Assembly (NCBI GenBank): GCA_022316685.1
Contig: JAKJHU010000067.1
Location: 2,614,501-2,678,500, forward strand
Direction: 5' to 3'
Origin: Progne subis subis
Lineage: Eukaryota; Chordata; Aves; Passeriformes; Hirundinidae
DNA: 64,000 bases
The position numbers were made by a program, and so were the translations under genes. The notes below the pieces were generated by a model that was not told the DNA's origin, did not search any database, and worked only from the letters and a program-made list of their open reading frames with translations. Shown one piece after another: positions 12,697 through 25,099 of the stretch (position 1 is its first letter; every line of letters begins with the position of its first letter).

Positions 12697-13536
12697 CTTT
12701 TGTGCCAGGTAAGATCATGGAACCTTCATTAAAGCCTTCTAGAAGCTTTGCTATGATTCAAGATAGCCAGCACAGCTTCACCAAGGTCATGTCCTGCCTG
12801 ACTAACCCAGTGGCCTTCTACAATGGAAGACTGCATCAGTGGATGAGGGAAGAGCTACAGATGCAATTTATTTGGACATCTGTAAAGCCTTTGATATGGT
12901 CCCCTGCAACAGCCTTCTCTCAAACTGGAGAGAGATGCATTTGATGGGTGGACTCTTAGGTGGATAAGAGATTGGTTGGATGGTCACATGCAGAGGCTTT
13001 ATGGTCAATGTCTGGATCAGTGACGAGTGGTGTCATAGGGTCAGTACTAGGACCAGTTCTGTTTTTTACATTCATTGGTGTAACTCACAGTGGAGCACCC
13101 TCAGTAAATTTTCAGACAACGTCAAGCTGAGTAGTGCAGTTGATACATCTGAAGGATGGAATGCCATCCAGAGGGACCTGGAAAAGCCTGTAGAAAGTGC
13201 CCCATGGAAAATTCATGAGGTACAACAAGGCCAAATGCAAGGTCCTGCACTTGAGTCAGAACAACCCCTGTTATCAATACAACAGATAAAGAGATTGAGA
13301 GAAGACCTGATGAGAAGGACCTGGAGGTTTTGGTGGATGAAAACTGGACATGAGCCAGCAATATGCACTTGCAGCCCAGAAAACAAATCGCATCCTGATG
13401 TGCATCCAAAAAGTGGCCAATACGTTATGGGACATGGTTCTGTCCATCTCCTCTGCTCTCATGGGACCCCACCTGGAGTTCCATGCCCAGTTCTGGGACC
13501 CCCAGCACAGGAAGTACATGCACCTGTTGGAAATAC
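12697..13536 (+). mobile_element. CR1 LINE fragment: ORF2 reverse-transcriptase region
   Basis: Sense CR1 ORF2. The start matches the conserved stretch around AAGATCATGG. Near 12888 a 'KAFD' reverse-transcriptase motif is visible (TAAAGCCTTTGATATGG). The region 12980-13564 stays open for 194 codons but drifts between the original frames. The last part matches the ORF2 segment shortly before the CR1 C-terminus, and the true 3' end of the element is missing. The open frames on both strands are pseudo-coding remains. Confidence 0.92.
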
Positions 13537-14864
13537 GGCTTTCAGTAATTTTGCTTTAATATGAACCAAACACTATTGGGTAAGAATGCAAAAATTCTCT
13601 TCACTTGCTGCAATGCAAGACACATCTGATTATCAACCCTCGAGACACTATTAACACAACCTACTTAAAGACATTGCTTGTAAAATAGAGGCAACATTGT
13701 GAGGCTTTAAGGTTCGTAAGCAAAATCATAACTAACTATGGATATAATGTGTAATTCCACAGAGATCAGAAATTAAACACCTTATACAGTAAAGGAAATA
13801 TTTTTAACTTAAGAATATTGTCATGTAACTTTGGCAATTATGCAGCTAGAAATTAAATAACAAAAGTTCTTGCTTTGAAGATAATTAATTTCCAGTTTCT
13901 CAGAGTGATTTAATATTCAGGTTTTTTAACAGTGTTAAAGATGCTGCCTAAACATCCTCATCAGTGTTTCCACTCCTTCTAGCCCTGTAAGTGTTCAATT
14001 GTGCTGCACTTTGCTGAATTATACAGCTCCATTCTGACACTGAGCAAGAGAAAGAAAACTAAAAAACATACAGACAAACAACCAAAACAGAAAGAAGAAG
14101 CAAAGAGGAGAATAAAGTCAATGTAAGGACAAAAAAGAGAAATGTATGTCTGTCTGAAGAACCTTAAAATCCCTTTTTTCTTTCAAATCATTTTCTGCAA
14201 AAAACAATTTCCAGTAAAAGAAAAAAAAAAAAAAAAGTTTCTTATTATGAAAAATAATCCCTTTTAAATTAAGTGTCTTAAGATCTGTATACACAAAAAT
14301 GTCTCTATTCATAGCTGCACAAACAGATGTAGAAATCTCACTTGCTTGAATCTTGACCAAACAGCCTGTAAATTTAAATTTACAAAACACCTTCTTTTGA
14401 AAATATGCTGATATTTGTAGAGCTTGTAGCCTGAGAGGACCCCAATATTTTTATTATTTATCTTGAATGGATTGAAGAAAAATATGTCAGTGTTTCTCAG
14501 CTGAAATCTATTTAGCAAAAATGCCTGCTTGATCCCACTCTAGTTGAGTAAAAGGGGTAACTATTAGTATTCCATCTTTCTGATCTCCTTGCAGTAAGGA
14601 ATTTAAAAAAACATCTTAATGTATTGGATAAAAATATCTTTCCCCTTCATGCATTTTAAAAATTGTTATATTAGTTTTCAGTTAAAATTCTGGATTTATT
14701 TTTGAAAACAACAAATTAAAGCAAGATCTTGTATCCACGCACCATCTCTATCCAATCCCACAACATTAATTTCCTTGGTACATAAACATTAAACAAACCT
14801 CCCAAAACCTAAAAACCAAATAAAAAAACACAAAACTTCTCAAAACTTCTTACACATAAGGGTT
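13537..14864. other. AT-rich unique sequence
   Basis: Contains a poly(A) run near 14221-14236. Nothing else recognised. Confidence 0.5.
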
Positions 14865-14941
14865 TTGGGTTTTGGTTTTTGGGGTTTTTTTGTTTGTTTG
14901 TTTTGTTTTGTTTTGTTTTGTTTTGTTTTGTTTTGTTTTGT
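14865..14941. repeat. T/G-rich tract with (GTTTT)n
   Basis: GGTTTT-type sequence leads into GTTTT units that run to about 14941. Composition resembles the tract at 556-656. Confidence 0.9.
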
Positions 14942-17390
14942 CCAGAAGCTTCAGAATTCCAGAATATATTAAGAGTTTTGCTGAATCACACACAATACTC
15001 TTAAAAATTGGTCTTTTAAATTGCCTATTTTTGGAAATAATGTGTGGGATTTGCCTGCCTTTATTGTAGATGTTTGAAAGTCAGTATTTTTCCTGCCCTT
15101 AAGTTAATAGATAGAAATCCCCTCTAGAGCATGCTTTGATTCTTCTGAAGGATGGCAAGGATTCCGGTTAAATGGATCTTTCTTAGGTGTGTCCATAACT
15201 TATTTGATAATAGAAGGATCTTTCCATCTCACTTCAGATACCTAAGCTTTAAACATATGCATATAAAAGTAAGGAATCTCATCTATAGTCAATATTCACT
15301 ACACATTCAATGGATAGAAGAAAATATGAAAAACTTGCAGTCTTTCATTTAAAAAGGTAAAAATTAAAAAGTATTCCAGAATGTATTTGTGGTACAGTGC
15401 TATTTTATAACAAGATTCTTCTTTCTCAAGAAATGATGTGTTGAATACTTGTTTTATTTCTTCAGTAGTAGCAAATTGGTCATATTTCTAAAAGTGCTAA
15501 ACAGTTATTCATGTGTTGCATTTTACTCCGTGTATTCACTGCTGTCATTTATAACTGCATACTCTGCAAGGCAGTAGTTCACAATGCAGTCTGACAAAAA
15601 CAGTCTTTGCAACATTCAGTTGTAAAATGTTCTTTCATCTAATGTAGCCTTTACATCATAACTTCAAGGATCCTTAAAACAGCAGATACTGAGCAGTGAT
15701 GGAAGAGCACATTACATTGTAAATAGCAAATTGTATTAATTTTCTGCCAATGAACTACACAGACAATACAGTTCAGAAAGAATATTAGTCTAAATGTTTG
15801 TAAGATTTATTATTAAGTCTATGCCTCAACCCCTGGGATCTGCTGTCCTGTGAATCTGCACAAATGTTATGAATTAGAAACAGCAGCTTCAAAAAGCTGT
15901 TCTCACATAGTAGGTTTGGTCATAAACAGTAAAAAGCATACCCCCATCTCAGATACACCATCCCCCATCAATGTAATAATAACTTCCAACCTGATATTTT
16001 AAATTGTATCACATGTATTTTGTTTTATCTTTCAGAAGTAACAGATGAGCTTTCATTTAAAGGAAATGTGTGTGTGTCTGTGTGTAAATATCTATAAAAG
16101 TACATAAATACCTACATGTGCGTACCTTTCCCTACCTATGTGTTTGTAATACAGTGGGAATGGGATGAACACTAGGGAATGTGTTATCAGGATGCCACTG
16201 ACATCCTCAGCAGGAAAGAGTCCTGAAGGCATCTCTGCTTTGCTGAGACAAATCTTCAAGAATATATCCTAACAGTGTTCTGCAACTTCCGGGTTTCACT
16301 AATATTTCCAATCATGACTAATAAATGGATGTTCACTTCCCTCTGTTGTGCTATATCACCCTGCAATGTTTGACAATGGCTCTAATTTTTTATTTTAACC
16401 TTTTTTATCATATTCAGTTTTTTCCTAAACATTTATTTATATTCTTCTTCTCTGACTTGTCCTTCTCCCAGTCTTAGAACTTCATGTTGCTTTGTTGACA
16501 GTCTAAATGAATCTTCAATGAAAACAACAGCTGATTTCACATATGCATGTGAGTGGATCAAATGATTATTTGCTTTATGGTTGGATGCAGTTGGTGTTGG
16601 CATTTTGTAGTCTACAAGGAAGCAAACTGATTTCTTAAACAGTCAACCAACCTGCAATAATCACAAGTCCTATGCCTATGGCATCAGAATTTTCTATTTT
16701 TTGAACACTGATGGAATGAATGTTCTCCACTGTTACCATGTAGTTCATCATAGAATGTGAATGTAAATCTATATGTAAATTTCCAGTGGAACAATCTCCC
16801 AGGAAAAAACACTCCAACTGATGTGGGGATATGAGGATAGTGAGAAATTGAATCAAAGAAATTTAGTTTTCTATAAGGGACACATAGGGTGACTGAATGA
16901 TGAGTCAATAACTCAGCATCTGTTATTTTCCTGTTATTACACAGCACTGTCTTTTATACCTAGCTGTTAATGCTGCCCGCCTCCAATATACATAGGTAGG
17001 AAAAACATGCCAGACTTCTTTTTTTTAGTTATTGAAATCAGCCAGGACTGAATAAGTTGCAAGTGTTACTTTTGAGCCCATCTAACAGTACTGACAAATA
17101 TTTCAAAAATTTTAATGAACTGTATAAAGCCCTAATAATCAAAATTTGAAGGAAATTTCATGAGATATGACAGGTTATATCCTGCAGCCCTTTTACTATA
17201 CAAGCAATCCCATTGGATTGCTTGCAGACCTGGCCAGTGTGAACAAGAACTGTGTGAAAAAGCATAAAAAGAAATCTACCTTTCTGAGCCACATTCATAT
17301 GGCAAGGATTGGATCAATATTTACACTTCTTTCTGTGTTGCCATTTACACCCCTGACATTCTCAACTCACTCTTTTCACAAAGAGTTATA
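14942..17390. other. AT-rich unique sequence
   Basis: No supported gene or repeat, apart from a short TGTGTG stretch near 16068-16085. It would lie 5' of the candidate first coding exon at 17401. Confidence 0.5.
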
Positions 17391-17400
17391 GAGTAAAAGG

Positions 17401-17486
17401 ATGAAAAGAAAAAAGTTCCGCTTGGAGGAGCCAGACAGCCCAGGGACAGAGACCTTTCAGATCCACTCTCTGCACTCGGCAACCAA
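17401..17486 (+). CDS. Candidate first coding exon, unknown protein (partial)
   Basis: I do not recognise the protein. An ATG at 17401 has A at -3 and an in-frame TAG at 17389-17391, so translation would begin here. The 28 codons start MKRKKFRLEEPDSPGTETFQ, a basic cluster followed by an acidic, Pro-rich stretch, which looks more like real protein than the surrounding frames. The exon ends CCAA|GTAAGG, a good splice donor, in phase 2. Without splicing the frame stops at once in that donor (TAA, 17488-17490). A pyrimidine-rich stretch ending in AAG (about 17365-17383) could be an acceptor, which would make the upstream part 5' UTR. The phase fits the exons at 41024 and 50551. Support is composition and splice sites only. 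Confidence 0.33.
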
Positions 17487-17492
17487 GTAAGG

Positions 17493-17934
17493 AAGCCAGA
17501 ATCAAACACTGCATACTGGCAGCATTGCATTTTGCCTTATGCACATATCAATAAGAAGTAATGTCTTTGTCTTCAGTATTGTTCCCTCCAGATTTACACT
17601 GGGCTCACTGGAAAGAGAAAAGTATCAAAATTTACTTGTTGAAAGGGGGAATTTTTTTATTAAATTTAAGATTTTTTTATTAAATTGCCTCTTGATAGGT
17701 CCATTCTATACTAGAATCAGATTTCAGAAGAACTTTTATTATTCACTCATCTCTAACAAATTCATCATTTTAACAATTTTTTCACAGAAAATAAATTTTC
17801 TTGTGTTTAGATAGAATTTCTCACATTTGTGTCCATTGTTTCATATCCTTTTCTTGAGAATGAGTGAGAAGATTCCATCTCTTTTTTTTTCAATTCTTCC
17901 ATCAGGTGTTTACACACATTGCTAAAATCATTCT
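17493..17934. other. AT-rich unique sequence
   Basis: Nothing recognised between the candidate exon and the CR1. A 91-codon Phe/Ile/Leu-rich frame at 17539-17814 follows the base composition. Confidence 0.45.
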
Positions 17935-19150
17935 GACTCTGCTGTTCTCCAGGCTTAACAGTCAAAGGCTCTCTGACTATCCCAACATAAGAAAATACTC
18001 CAGTTCTTTAATAATCTTTGTTGCCTTTCACTAGACTTGCTCCTCTTTATCTTTTTAATAATGGGGAGCCCAGAACTGGGCACAACATTAAAGAGGTGGT
18101 TTCGCCAATGCTGAGTAGAGATGTCCCCTGACTTGCTGGCACTCTTCCTGATGTATTCCCAAAATGCTATCGATGACCTCTTTGCTGCATGGGTGCTTTG
18201 ACATGTGGTCAGCTTTTTGGTCACCAAACCATAGAATGTCTTGGAAAAATTATTTCCAGTGTGGTCTGGCCCTGGCCTATACTGGGATGTAAGGTTTTTT
18301 CTTTCCAGATGAAGATTCTGGTATCTTGGTTTCCTCCAAGCAGCCATCAGTCCTCAGAGAGCGGGTTCCTTCCCCCCACTAAAAGGATGAAGGAGACCTG
18401 GTCCCTAATGTCTTTGATCACCCTCTCTGGAGCCATGTAGTCATACTCCATGATATCCAAGTTTCCCCTGACAGTTCTGTCAATGCCCACACAGAAGAGC
18501 AGCAGGTCTAAATGACAGAGAAATCTTGGCAGCACCTCCACAAATCTGTCTGAAAGACAAATATGGAAAGCAGTAAACTTTCCTAGATGACAGATCAGGT
18601 CTCCCCAGGGATTCTCCCCAGGGATTCTCCCACTGCTGTCATTCACCATTTTCTCTTAGTTCTGCTGCATGGCTCAGGGCCAGATAGCATGAATGCTTCA
18701 TTTATCAACACTCCCTGCTACTCATCACTCAGAGAGCAGTCAATCTACTGTGTAACTGCAAATTTTAGGCTCTTGCAGGAGCCTTCCTCCTGGTATCAGA
18801 AGTCACCAGCTTTCAGCCTTTGCCATCAAAGGAATTTCTTATTTCCAACCTGACAGGCACAGACTCTTCTACAACAGTGGGCAGTTGGCTTTTTGAAACA
18901 GGGTCTCAGAGAAGAACTGGGTGATTTCTTTCTCATCTTGCCTGATGAGACACAGACTGTTGGTCTCCACCTGGAGATCCTACAACTAGGCGGCACAAAT
19001 CTTCAACAGCTGTAGACCTCCTGGTGGCAAATGAATCTTCTCTAGCCTCAGAGAGACTCCACAGCTTCCTGCAGCTTGAGCCTTGCAGGGCTGCATTATC
19101 CTTCTGAAGCTTCAACTAGGTCAAGGTCTTGAACATCTCAGGAACAGTTC
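17935..19150 (-). mobile_element. CR1 LINE with ORF1 esterase-like region, ORF2 mostly deleted
   Basis: Read on the minus strand, 19150-18300 corresponds to CR1 ORF1. The frame at 18649-18347 shows the ORF1 esterase-type (SGNH-hydrolase-like) region, with LPRFLCHLDLLLFCVGIDRT visible. The region 18290-17935 then corresponds to the C-terminal part of ORF2, close to the 3' end. The endonuclease and reverse-transcriptase core between them is absent, so either the copy lost its middle or two CR1 pieces lie side by side. A 13-base direct duplication (CCCCAGGGATTCT) sits at about 18604-18629 in ORF1. All frames are broken. Confidence 0.8.
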
Positions 19151-19202
19151 CTCCACTGGCTGCTGGGGATCATGTCTTATGTCATCACCATACCTGGGCA
19201 TG

Positions 19203-19700
19203 TGTATGGGGATATATTTGGTCTGGCTGAGATGAGATCATTTTTGCCACAGCAGCCCTCACAGTGCTGTGCTCTGCGTTGGTAACTGGAAAGGTGCTGA
19301 TAACACACCAGTGTTTTGGCTCCTGCTGAGCAGGGCTGGGGCAGCCTCAGCGCTGTCTCCCCAAGCAGCCGGCTGGGGGTGAGCAAGATCTTGGGAGGGG
19401 ACACAGACAGGGCAGCTGGCCCCAACTGAACAAAGGATATTCCATACAATATTACATCTGCTCAGATAAAAAAGCTAAGAGAAAGGAGTAGGAAGGGAGG
19501 CATTCATTATTTATGATGTTTGCTTTCTCAAGCAACTGCTGTGTGTGCCAAAGCCCTGCTCCCCAGGAAGTGGCTGGACATCACCTGTTGATGGGAAGTG
19601 AGGAATAAAATATTCATTGTCGGAGATTTTTTTCATCCTTTGCTTTCATGTGCACAGCCTCCACTTTTGCTTTAGTAAACTGCTTGTATCTCAACCCATA

Positions 19701-19758
<58 letters not shown>

Positions 19759-19872
19759 TGCTTGTTTTGTTTTGGTGTTTTCCATCTTATTTCCTTCCCC
19801 TGTACAGGAGGGAAGTGATAACAATATAGTGGCTTGGCATGCACCTGGCATCCAGCCGAGGTCAACCCACCA
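19203..19872 (+). mobile_element. ERV LTR, probably solo (avian type)
   Basis: The start (TGTATGG... then GTCTGGCTGAGATG), the middle (ATAACACACCAGTGTTTTGG), the poly(A)-signal-like stretch before 19615 (GGAATAAAATATT), and the end (CATCCAGCCGAGGTCAACCC) match a common avian ERV LTR by recognition. The outer bases are TG...CA. CATG occurs just outside both ends (19199-19202 and 19873-19876) and may be the target duplication; this is tentative. No internal retroviral sequence is attached. A second copy of the family begins at 63687. A 51-base T run has expanded inside it. Confidence 0.8.
19705..19755. repeat. Poly(T) run, 51 bases, inside an LTR
   Basis: Uninterrupted T run in the U5-side part of the LTR, where related copies carry a short T-rich stretch. 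It is best explained as slippage expansion after insertion. Confidence 0.95.
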
Positions 19873-19879
19873 CATGTGT

Positions 19880-20600
19880 ACTTAGAAGGGGTGTTGGGGT
19901 GTTGTCCTCATCTTTGTAGCCCTCCACATTAACTGCTGCTCAAAGAGCTTCAGCTGTTGACTGCCTCAGTACATTCATGCCTGCAGAAGCAACACCATGT
20001 CTTGGAGTGATTTATGATGATAGTCTCTTCCATGATCCTCCTGTTTGTGCCCAATAAATGGCTGCTGTATCTTTAAGGCCCAGGACTGAGTGTGTGTAGC
20101 CAGGGAGTGGGAGAGCTTTGGGCTCTTGTGGGCATTTTCCAAAACCTCCCTGCCCGGGCCTCCGTGGTGCTGTGTGTTTGTCTGTCTTTGGCTTAGCTTA
20201 GTTTTGTTGGCAAAGGTGAAAAATGCTTTTGTCTTCTCTGGATTGAAGGAGATGCCATAGCAATCTTTGAGCTGCTTTGAGGTAAACAGCACAGCTGCTG
20301 ATCCAGGACCAGAGAAGCAGGACCAGCAGGAGCAGTGTCACCCCGCTCCAGCCCCAAGCCTTGAGGACCCAGCCTGGGGAGAGAAAGCACACAAGAGGCC
20401 CCAGCCCAGCTACTTCATCTGCTGTGGAGAAAAGGTTGACACCAGAGAGTCACCAGTTTTTGCCTCCTGCTGGAACTCCTTCATGGAAGCTCCACTTCCC
20501 TCAGCATGAAAGCTGGTGCCATCTCACACCAAGTGTCAGGAAGGGGTATTTCTTCAACATTTGCTCCATTTTTGGGTCTTTGATCCTGTATGTGTCTGCC
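19880..20600. other. GC-richer block of unknown origin
   Basis: This block is richer in GC than its surroundings and has overlapping open frames on both strands: minus 19975-20292 (105 codons) and plus 20267-20615. AATAAA occurs at 20053-20058. I recognise no protein. It directly follows an LTR, so it could be an old retroelement remnant or a decayed retrogene. Confidence 0.4.
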
Positions 20601-22384
20601 TGGGGCAGGGGGTGAGCCTTGTGGGCATTCTTGGTTGGTTTGGGATTTTTTCACTTTCCTCCAGTAACATACATTCTTCTAGTTTTGGAGGGGGATTGCT
20701 GAAACCATTCAGAAGAAACTACTCATTGCAGAGTGCCTTCTCTTAAATTTGATTCAAAATTGTGACACACCAACATGCTGAATAGTGCTTTGGTTAAAAA
20801 ATTGAAATCTAAAGTTTACATATTTTCAACAGAGGGCTAGGAAAGAAATTTATCTTTTGAATAATTTCAATAGTAAAAAATATTGAAAATTCTCCTACAA
20901 TTAACACCAAGTCTTCCTCAGCCTTTTCTTCAAAGGGGTGATAATAGCAAACGAGATGTAATCTAACTACAGGTGAAAGTGATTGAGTCTTCAAATGGTA
21001 AATAAAACAAAAAATCCTCTGAATGTTTTTCTATTAAAAAAATAATAAAAATAATTCCATTGTCTGAAGATTAAATTAAACTAAGATGTGTCACTCATGC
21101 CCAGGAGGAAATGGAAGCACTCTCTTTTCCATGATTATGCATTTTCCAGGGCTCAGCCTAGGAAAATAAATCTTCCTTTTCTTCAAGAAGCTACAACAAA
21201 TTTATAGCCTATTACTCATGGTTCTGAGTTACATTTAAGGATAGGCAGGCAGCAAAGATTGTGGTGAGTTTTTTCTGTCATTCCATTCACATCCTATTTA
21301 TCATACAGATTTATCTCTAAAGAGTGTAATTTATTGTAAAGAAAAGAGAAGAAAACACTGCTATTGGACTTTCTGTGAATGTGATGTAACCTAAAATTAG
21401 ATCAAAGAATTGTTTACAAAGCCAGTAGGTATACTAAAACCATCCCTGACGTTCTTCCATCTGCTGCATTAAAGCAAGCTTTCATCCTCCCCAAAGTTGA
21501 TTATTAAAGGAAGTAGAAATATTCCAAATAATAATGAAGAAATTAAAAGTTGTCTGTGTGACTAATTCATCAACTTTTAACACATTCTTTATGAACATCC
21601 AATACCCAACACAAAGTTAATATGTTGCTACAGATGATATTTTTTTGAGATCTTTTTCTCCATATACTCCCAAAAGCACCTAACTGAAACGAGTGAAGTA
21701 GCACTTTTTTTAATGCTGTGGGAAGTACAGAAGTACAGTTAAAGGCATGAGGAGCCTTTCACCAGATGTGACCTTAAAAAAAACAAAACAAACCAACAAA
21801 CAAACAAAAAAAAAAACAAAAAAAACCCACCACTCTGCTATATTTTACACAGGAGATCTGTAAGGAGATTTTATGAGTTTGCTGTTACAGAATTTAGTTA
21901 CTATATTAGAATTTGCTTTTAAATTTGCCCCTTGTCCCAGAACTCTGTTCCAAGATGCTCACATTAAAATGACAGTTTGAGGCACACAGAAATTAATCCT
22001 TGTGCAAGCAAGACACAGTAGACAGAATATGTGCATATCTGCCAGAGCATGCTGTTCCTCTGGAAAAAAAAGTTCATCAATGAAAAATGGGCAATGCAAT
22101 GTAGGCAAGCATATTATTGGATGTGAAAACTTGCTCTGAGAAATTAAGCTATGGGAAGTTCACAATATTGAATGAACTTAGTATCCATCAAATTAATTTA
22201 ACAAAGATATAGTGTTGACTTTTTCTTGTGCAATTTTTAATTCCTACATGTAGTCTGAATATGCTTCACAATTCCAGGAGTTTTTGGAAGTACACACTGC
22301 AACTTAAAAAAAAAAAAAAAAAAAAAAATCACCCTCAGGTAAATACAGCACACTGCAGCTTCAAAAATCAATATCAGAAGTAAT
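20601..22384. other. AT-rich unique sequence with A-rich tracts
   Basis: Contains an AAAC-type low-complexity tract at 21775-21830 and a 23-base A run at 22306-22328. No gene recognised. Confidence 0.5.
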
Positions 22385-22591
22385 AAGGGTGACAAGAAGT
22401 AGCCTCAAATTTCACCAGGAGAAGTTTGAAAATTAGAGAAAATTTTCTACATCAAAAGGCTTGTCAAGTACTGGAACAGGGTGTGTAGATGTGTAATATG
22501 TCACTTTGGGACAAATGGAAGTGTTAGGTTTTCAGCTGGACTTGATATTGAAGGTCTTTTCCAAATGAAATTATTCTATCTTTTCTATGAG
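22385..22591 (+). mobile_element. CR1 LINE 3' end fragment, old
   Basis: A diverged sense copy of the last 200 bases of a CR1. The order AGTACTGGAACAGG, TAGATGTG, GGACTTGATATTGAAGGTCTTTTCC and then a TTCTATC/TTCTATGAG tail matches the ORF2 end and 3' UTR of avian CR1. Divergence is high. It is heavily 5'-truncated. Confidence 0.8.
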
Positions 22592-23119
22592 CAATGTGAT
22601 TTTACTTCCAAAGGGCAGGGTACAAAAGCTGTCACCCTTGCCCAGCTGCACTATCAACTCTCAGTCACTACTGGATGTGCTCAGCCTGTTAGACATCTTG
22701 TGATGATGTCAGCAAACTGGCCCAGCATAAGCCAGGAGAGGTGGCAAATCCTGGTTGTTTCAATTTGGGGGATGTATATGTGGATCAGACATTTATGGAC
22801 ATGAGCTGGTGCAGCCACATGGCCCTTTACTTTGCTACATGGATTTTTCAGCTCAGTGAAGATTTAGCTCAAGGATCTCCATGCTCCACAGGCATGTCAG
22901 TGTTAACAACTTTTTTCCATCCTTTTTACTCACTGTATTTCACTGGAGGAAAAAACCCACATCTGCTCTGTGCCTTATGCAAGTTCAAATGCTTACCATT
23001 GCTCTATGCATTTGACACAAGATTCACATGTTCACACTGTACATCTTTGTAACCTGCTGTTTCAGTCATTGCACATATTGTAGCCTACAAATATTTCAAT
23101 CCTTTAAAAAAGTTCATAA
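22592..23119. other. Unique sequence
   Basis: Two overlapping plus-strand frames (22481-22804 and 22741-23052) have no recognised similarity. Confidence 0.45.
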
Positions 23120-23124
23120 GGATA

Positions 23125-24091
23125 TGTATTGGATTTATGTGGCAAGATTTTGATGGGAGGCAGTGGAGACTGCAGGGTGCAAAGAGGCCAAAGAATGCCC
23201 CAACACTGGACAGAGACAGTTCTAGCTGGCTCGAAGATGGACCCACTGCTGCTCAAAGATGGACCCAAGGCTGAGTCAATCAGTGACAACCCTTGCAGAT
23301 ACCAAGTGAAGATACCAAGGTCAGTGAAGAAGAAGGGGGAGGAGATGATCCAGGCACTAGGATAGATTCCCCTGCAATCTGTGGAGAGAAGACCTTGGTG
23401 AGGCAGGCTGTCCCCTTGCAGCCCATGGAGGAAGACAACAAAAGAGACATCCATCTACAGCCTATAAAGAGCCCCACAGTGGGGCAGGTGACATGCCCTG
23501 AAAGAAGCTGCATGCCATGGAGAGCACTGAAGTAGGATCCTGACAGCACCTGTGGACCAGTGGGAAGCAGATCCCATGCTGGAGTAGGTTTTCTGGTAGA
23601 ACCCACACCAGAGCAGTCTGTTCCTGAAGAACTGCATTCCATTGAAGGAAAGCATATTGGAGTAGTCCATAAAAAATGCAGCTTGTGGGAGAGGGAGAAG
23701 AGGAAGAGTATAAGTAGCAATAAGTTGCAGAGAGGAAGTAATATGAACTGACTGCAACTCCTATTCCCCATCTCCCTGCATTGCCTGGATGAGGGAGAAA
23801 GCAGAGGAGTCATGAATGGAAAATTAAAGCTATGCTTGGGAAGAAACAGGGCAGATTTAGTTTTAGTTCTGTCTTTGTTTCTATCCCATTCTATTTTTTT
23901 TTTATTTTGCAATAAATTAATCTTCCCCAAGACAAGGTTGTTTTGCCTCCAAAGGTAACTGGTGAGTGATCTTCTTGTCCTTATCTTGATTCACCAATTT
24001 TTTCTTCTTATACTTTCCCCCATTATGCGGAGGAGGTAGAATGAGAGTGGCATATTGGTGTTTGACAGCCAGCCAGCATCAGTCTATCACA
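23125..24091 (+). mobile_element. ERV LTR, probably solo, about 970 bp
   Basis: The start TGTATTGGATTTATGTGGCA and the end CAGCATCAGTCTATCACA match the ends of a known type of long avian LTR. The body is purine-rich, with TGGAG and CTGCAG-type units, and AATAAATTAA near 23911 supplies a poly(A) signal. Flanking bases GGATA (23120-23124) and GGATG (24092-24096) are a likely 5-bp target duplication with one mismatch, as for ERVL-type elements. The 216-codon minus-strand frame at 23280-23930 is antisense to this LTR and is not a gene. Confidence 0.82.
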
Positions 24092-24096
24092 GGATG

Positions 24097-25095
24097 ACAT
24101 GAGTGTGCCTCACAAAACAGCTAATTTAAAATTAGATATTCATAATACTGAAAGATCACAAATTAAGTCATAACCTTCAATATCATTACTAGAGAACTCT
24201 GCATAGTGGGGGAATTTGTTGTGAAAATTGCCTCTAATTGACATAAGTCTATAAATCTTCCAACAAAATAAATTGTGTGTAGCGAGTTGCCATTGTGCGT
24301 AACATGAGTTAAACATTTTGCTAATTCTTAAAAAATCAAGGTTGGGAGAAAAATACCAAGAGCAATTTATGTAGTTCTCAGCTCACAGTACTATTAACAG
24401 GTAAACAAATCTTTGTACAGCTGAGTAATTAAAGTTCCCATTTCATGGATTCATTTAACTTATTACTTTTATTTATATTAATACCATTAGGCAGGCCCTA
24501 GTTCATATAATTGCACTCATAAACCAGAATTGCCAGAGATGATATAAGATTTGTTGTTTCTGCTGTGGAACAAGCAGGCTCAGGCTGATATAAGCAATCA
24601 CCACAGACTGATTAGTGTGCTGGTGTTCCAGCCCCACTATGGCCTGCTCTGAGGATAATATTTTATTATAAGGATGAATTATATTCAAAAAGTACAGGAA
24701 TAATATGCTGAGGACCATGTCTACTGATACTCATTAAGCAACATGCCTTTGCTGATGCTTATGTCCTTGCCAGTTTATCCATTAGAGGAAGAAATATAAA
24801 AGCAGGTCATTATAAAAATCTTGGAGGCTTTTCCAAGACTGTCAGAGAGCGCTGTTCATAAACAATAAATACTATTTGGAAAAAATTCCTTATTTGCAGA
24901 ACAACTGACAGTGTTCCATTCAGTGCAACACTCTACTGACAATATAGCAGTGGTTTTGTGCTGAGCTCAAATTGGCTGCTGTGGCTCACAGTTTTAGCAT
25001 CAGTGTCAGGCACTCAGGGAATAAGCACCAACTCATTATATATTCTGTATTAGATGGGGTGGGCTTTTCTTCACTGTTTAAATACTTCATAAACA
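24097..25095. other. AT-rich unique sequence
   Basis: No gag or pol of the downstream retroviral relic is recognisable here. That element therefore starts at or after about 25.1 kb. Confidence 0.5.
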
Positions 25096-25099
25096 ATCC

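Noticed and set aside
12980..13564. 194-codon plus-strand open frame
   Set aside because: It is the frame-shifted remains of CR1 ORF2, with CR1 matches in several frames, not a gene.
23280..23930. 216-codon minus-strand open frame
   Set aside because: It lies wholly inside the plus-strand LTR at 23125-24091 and shows no known domain; it is an antisense shadow.
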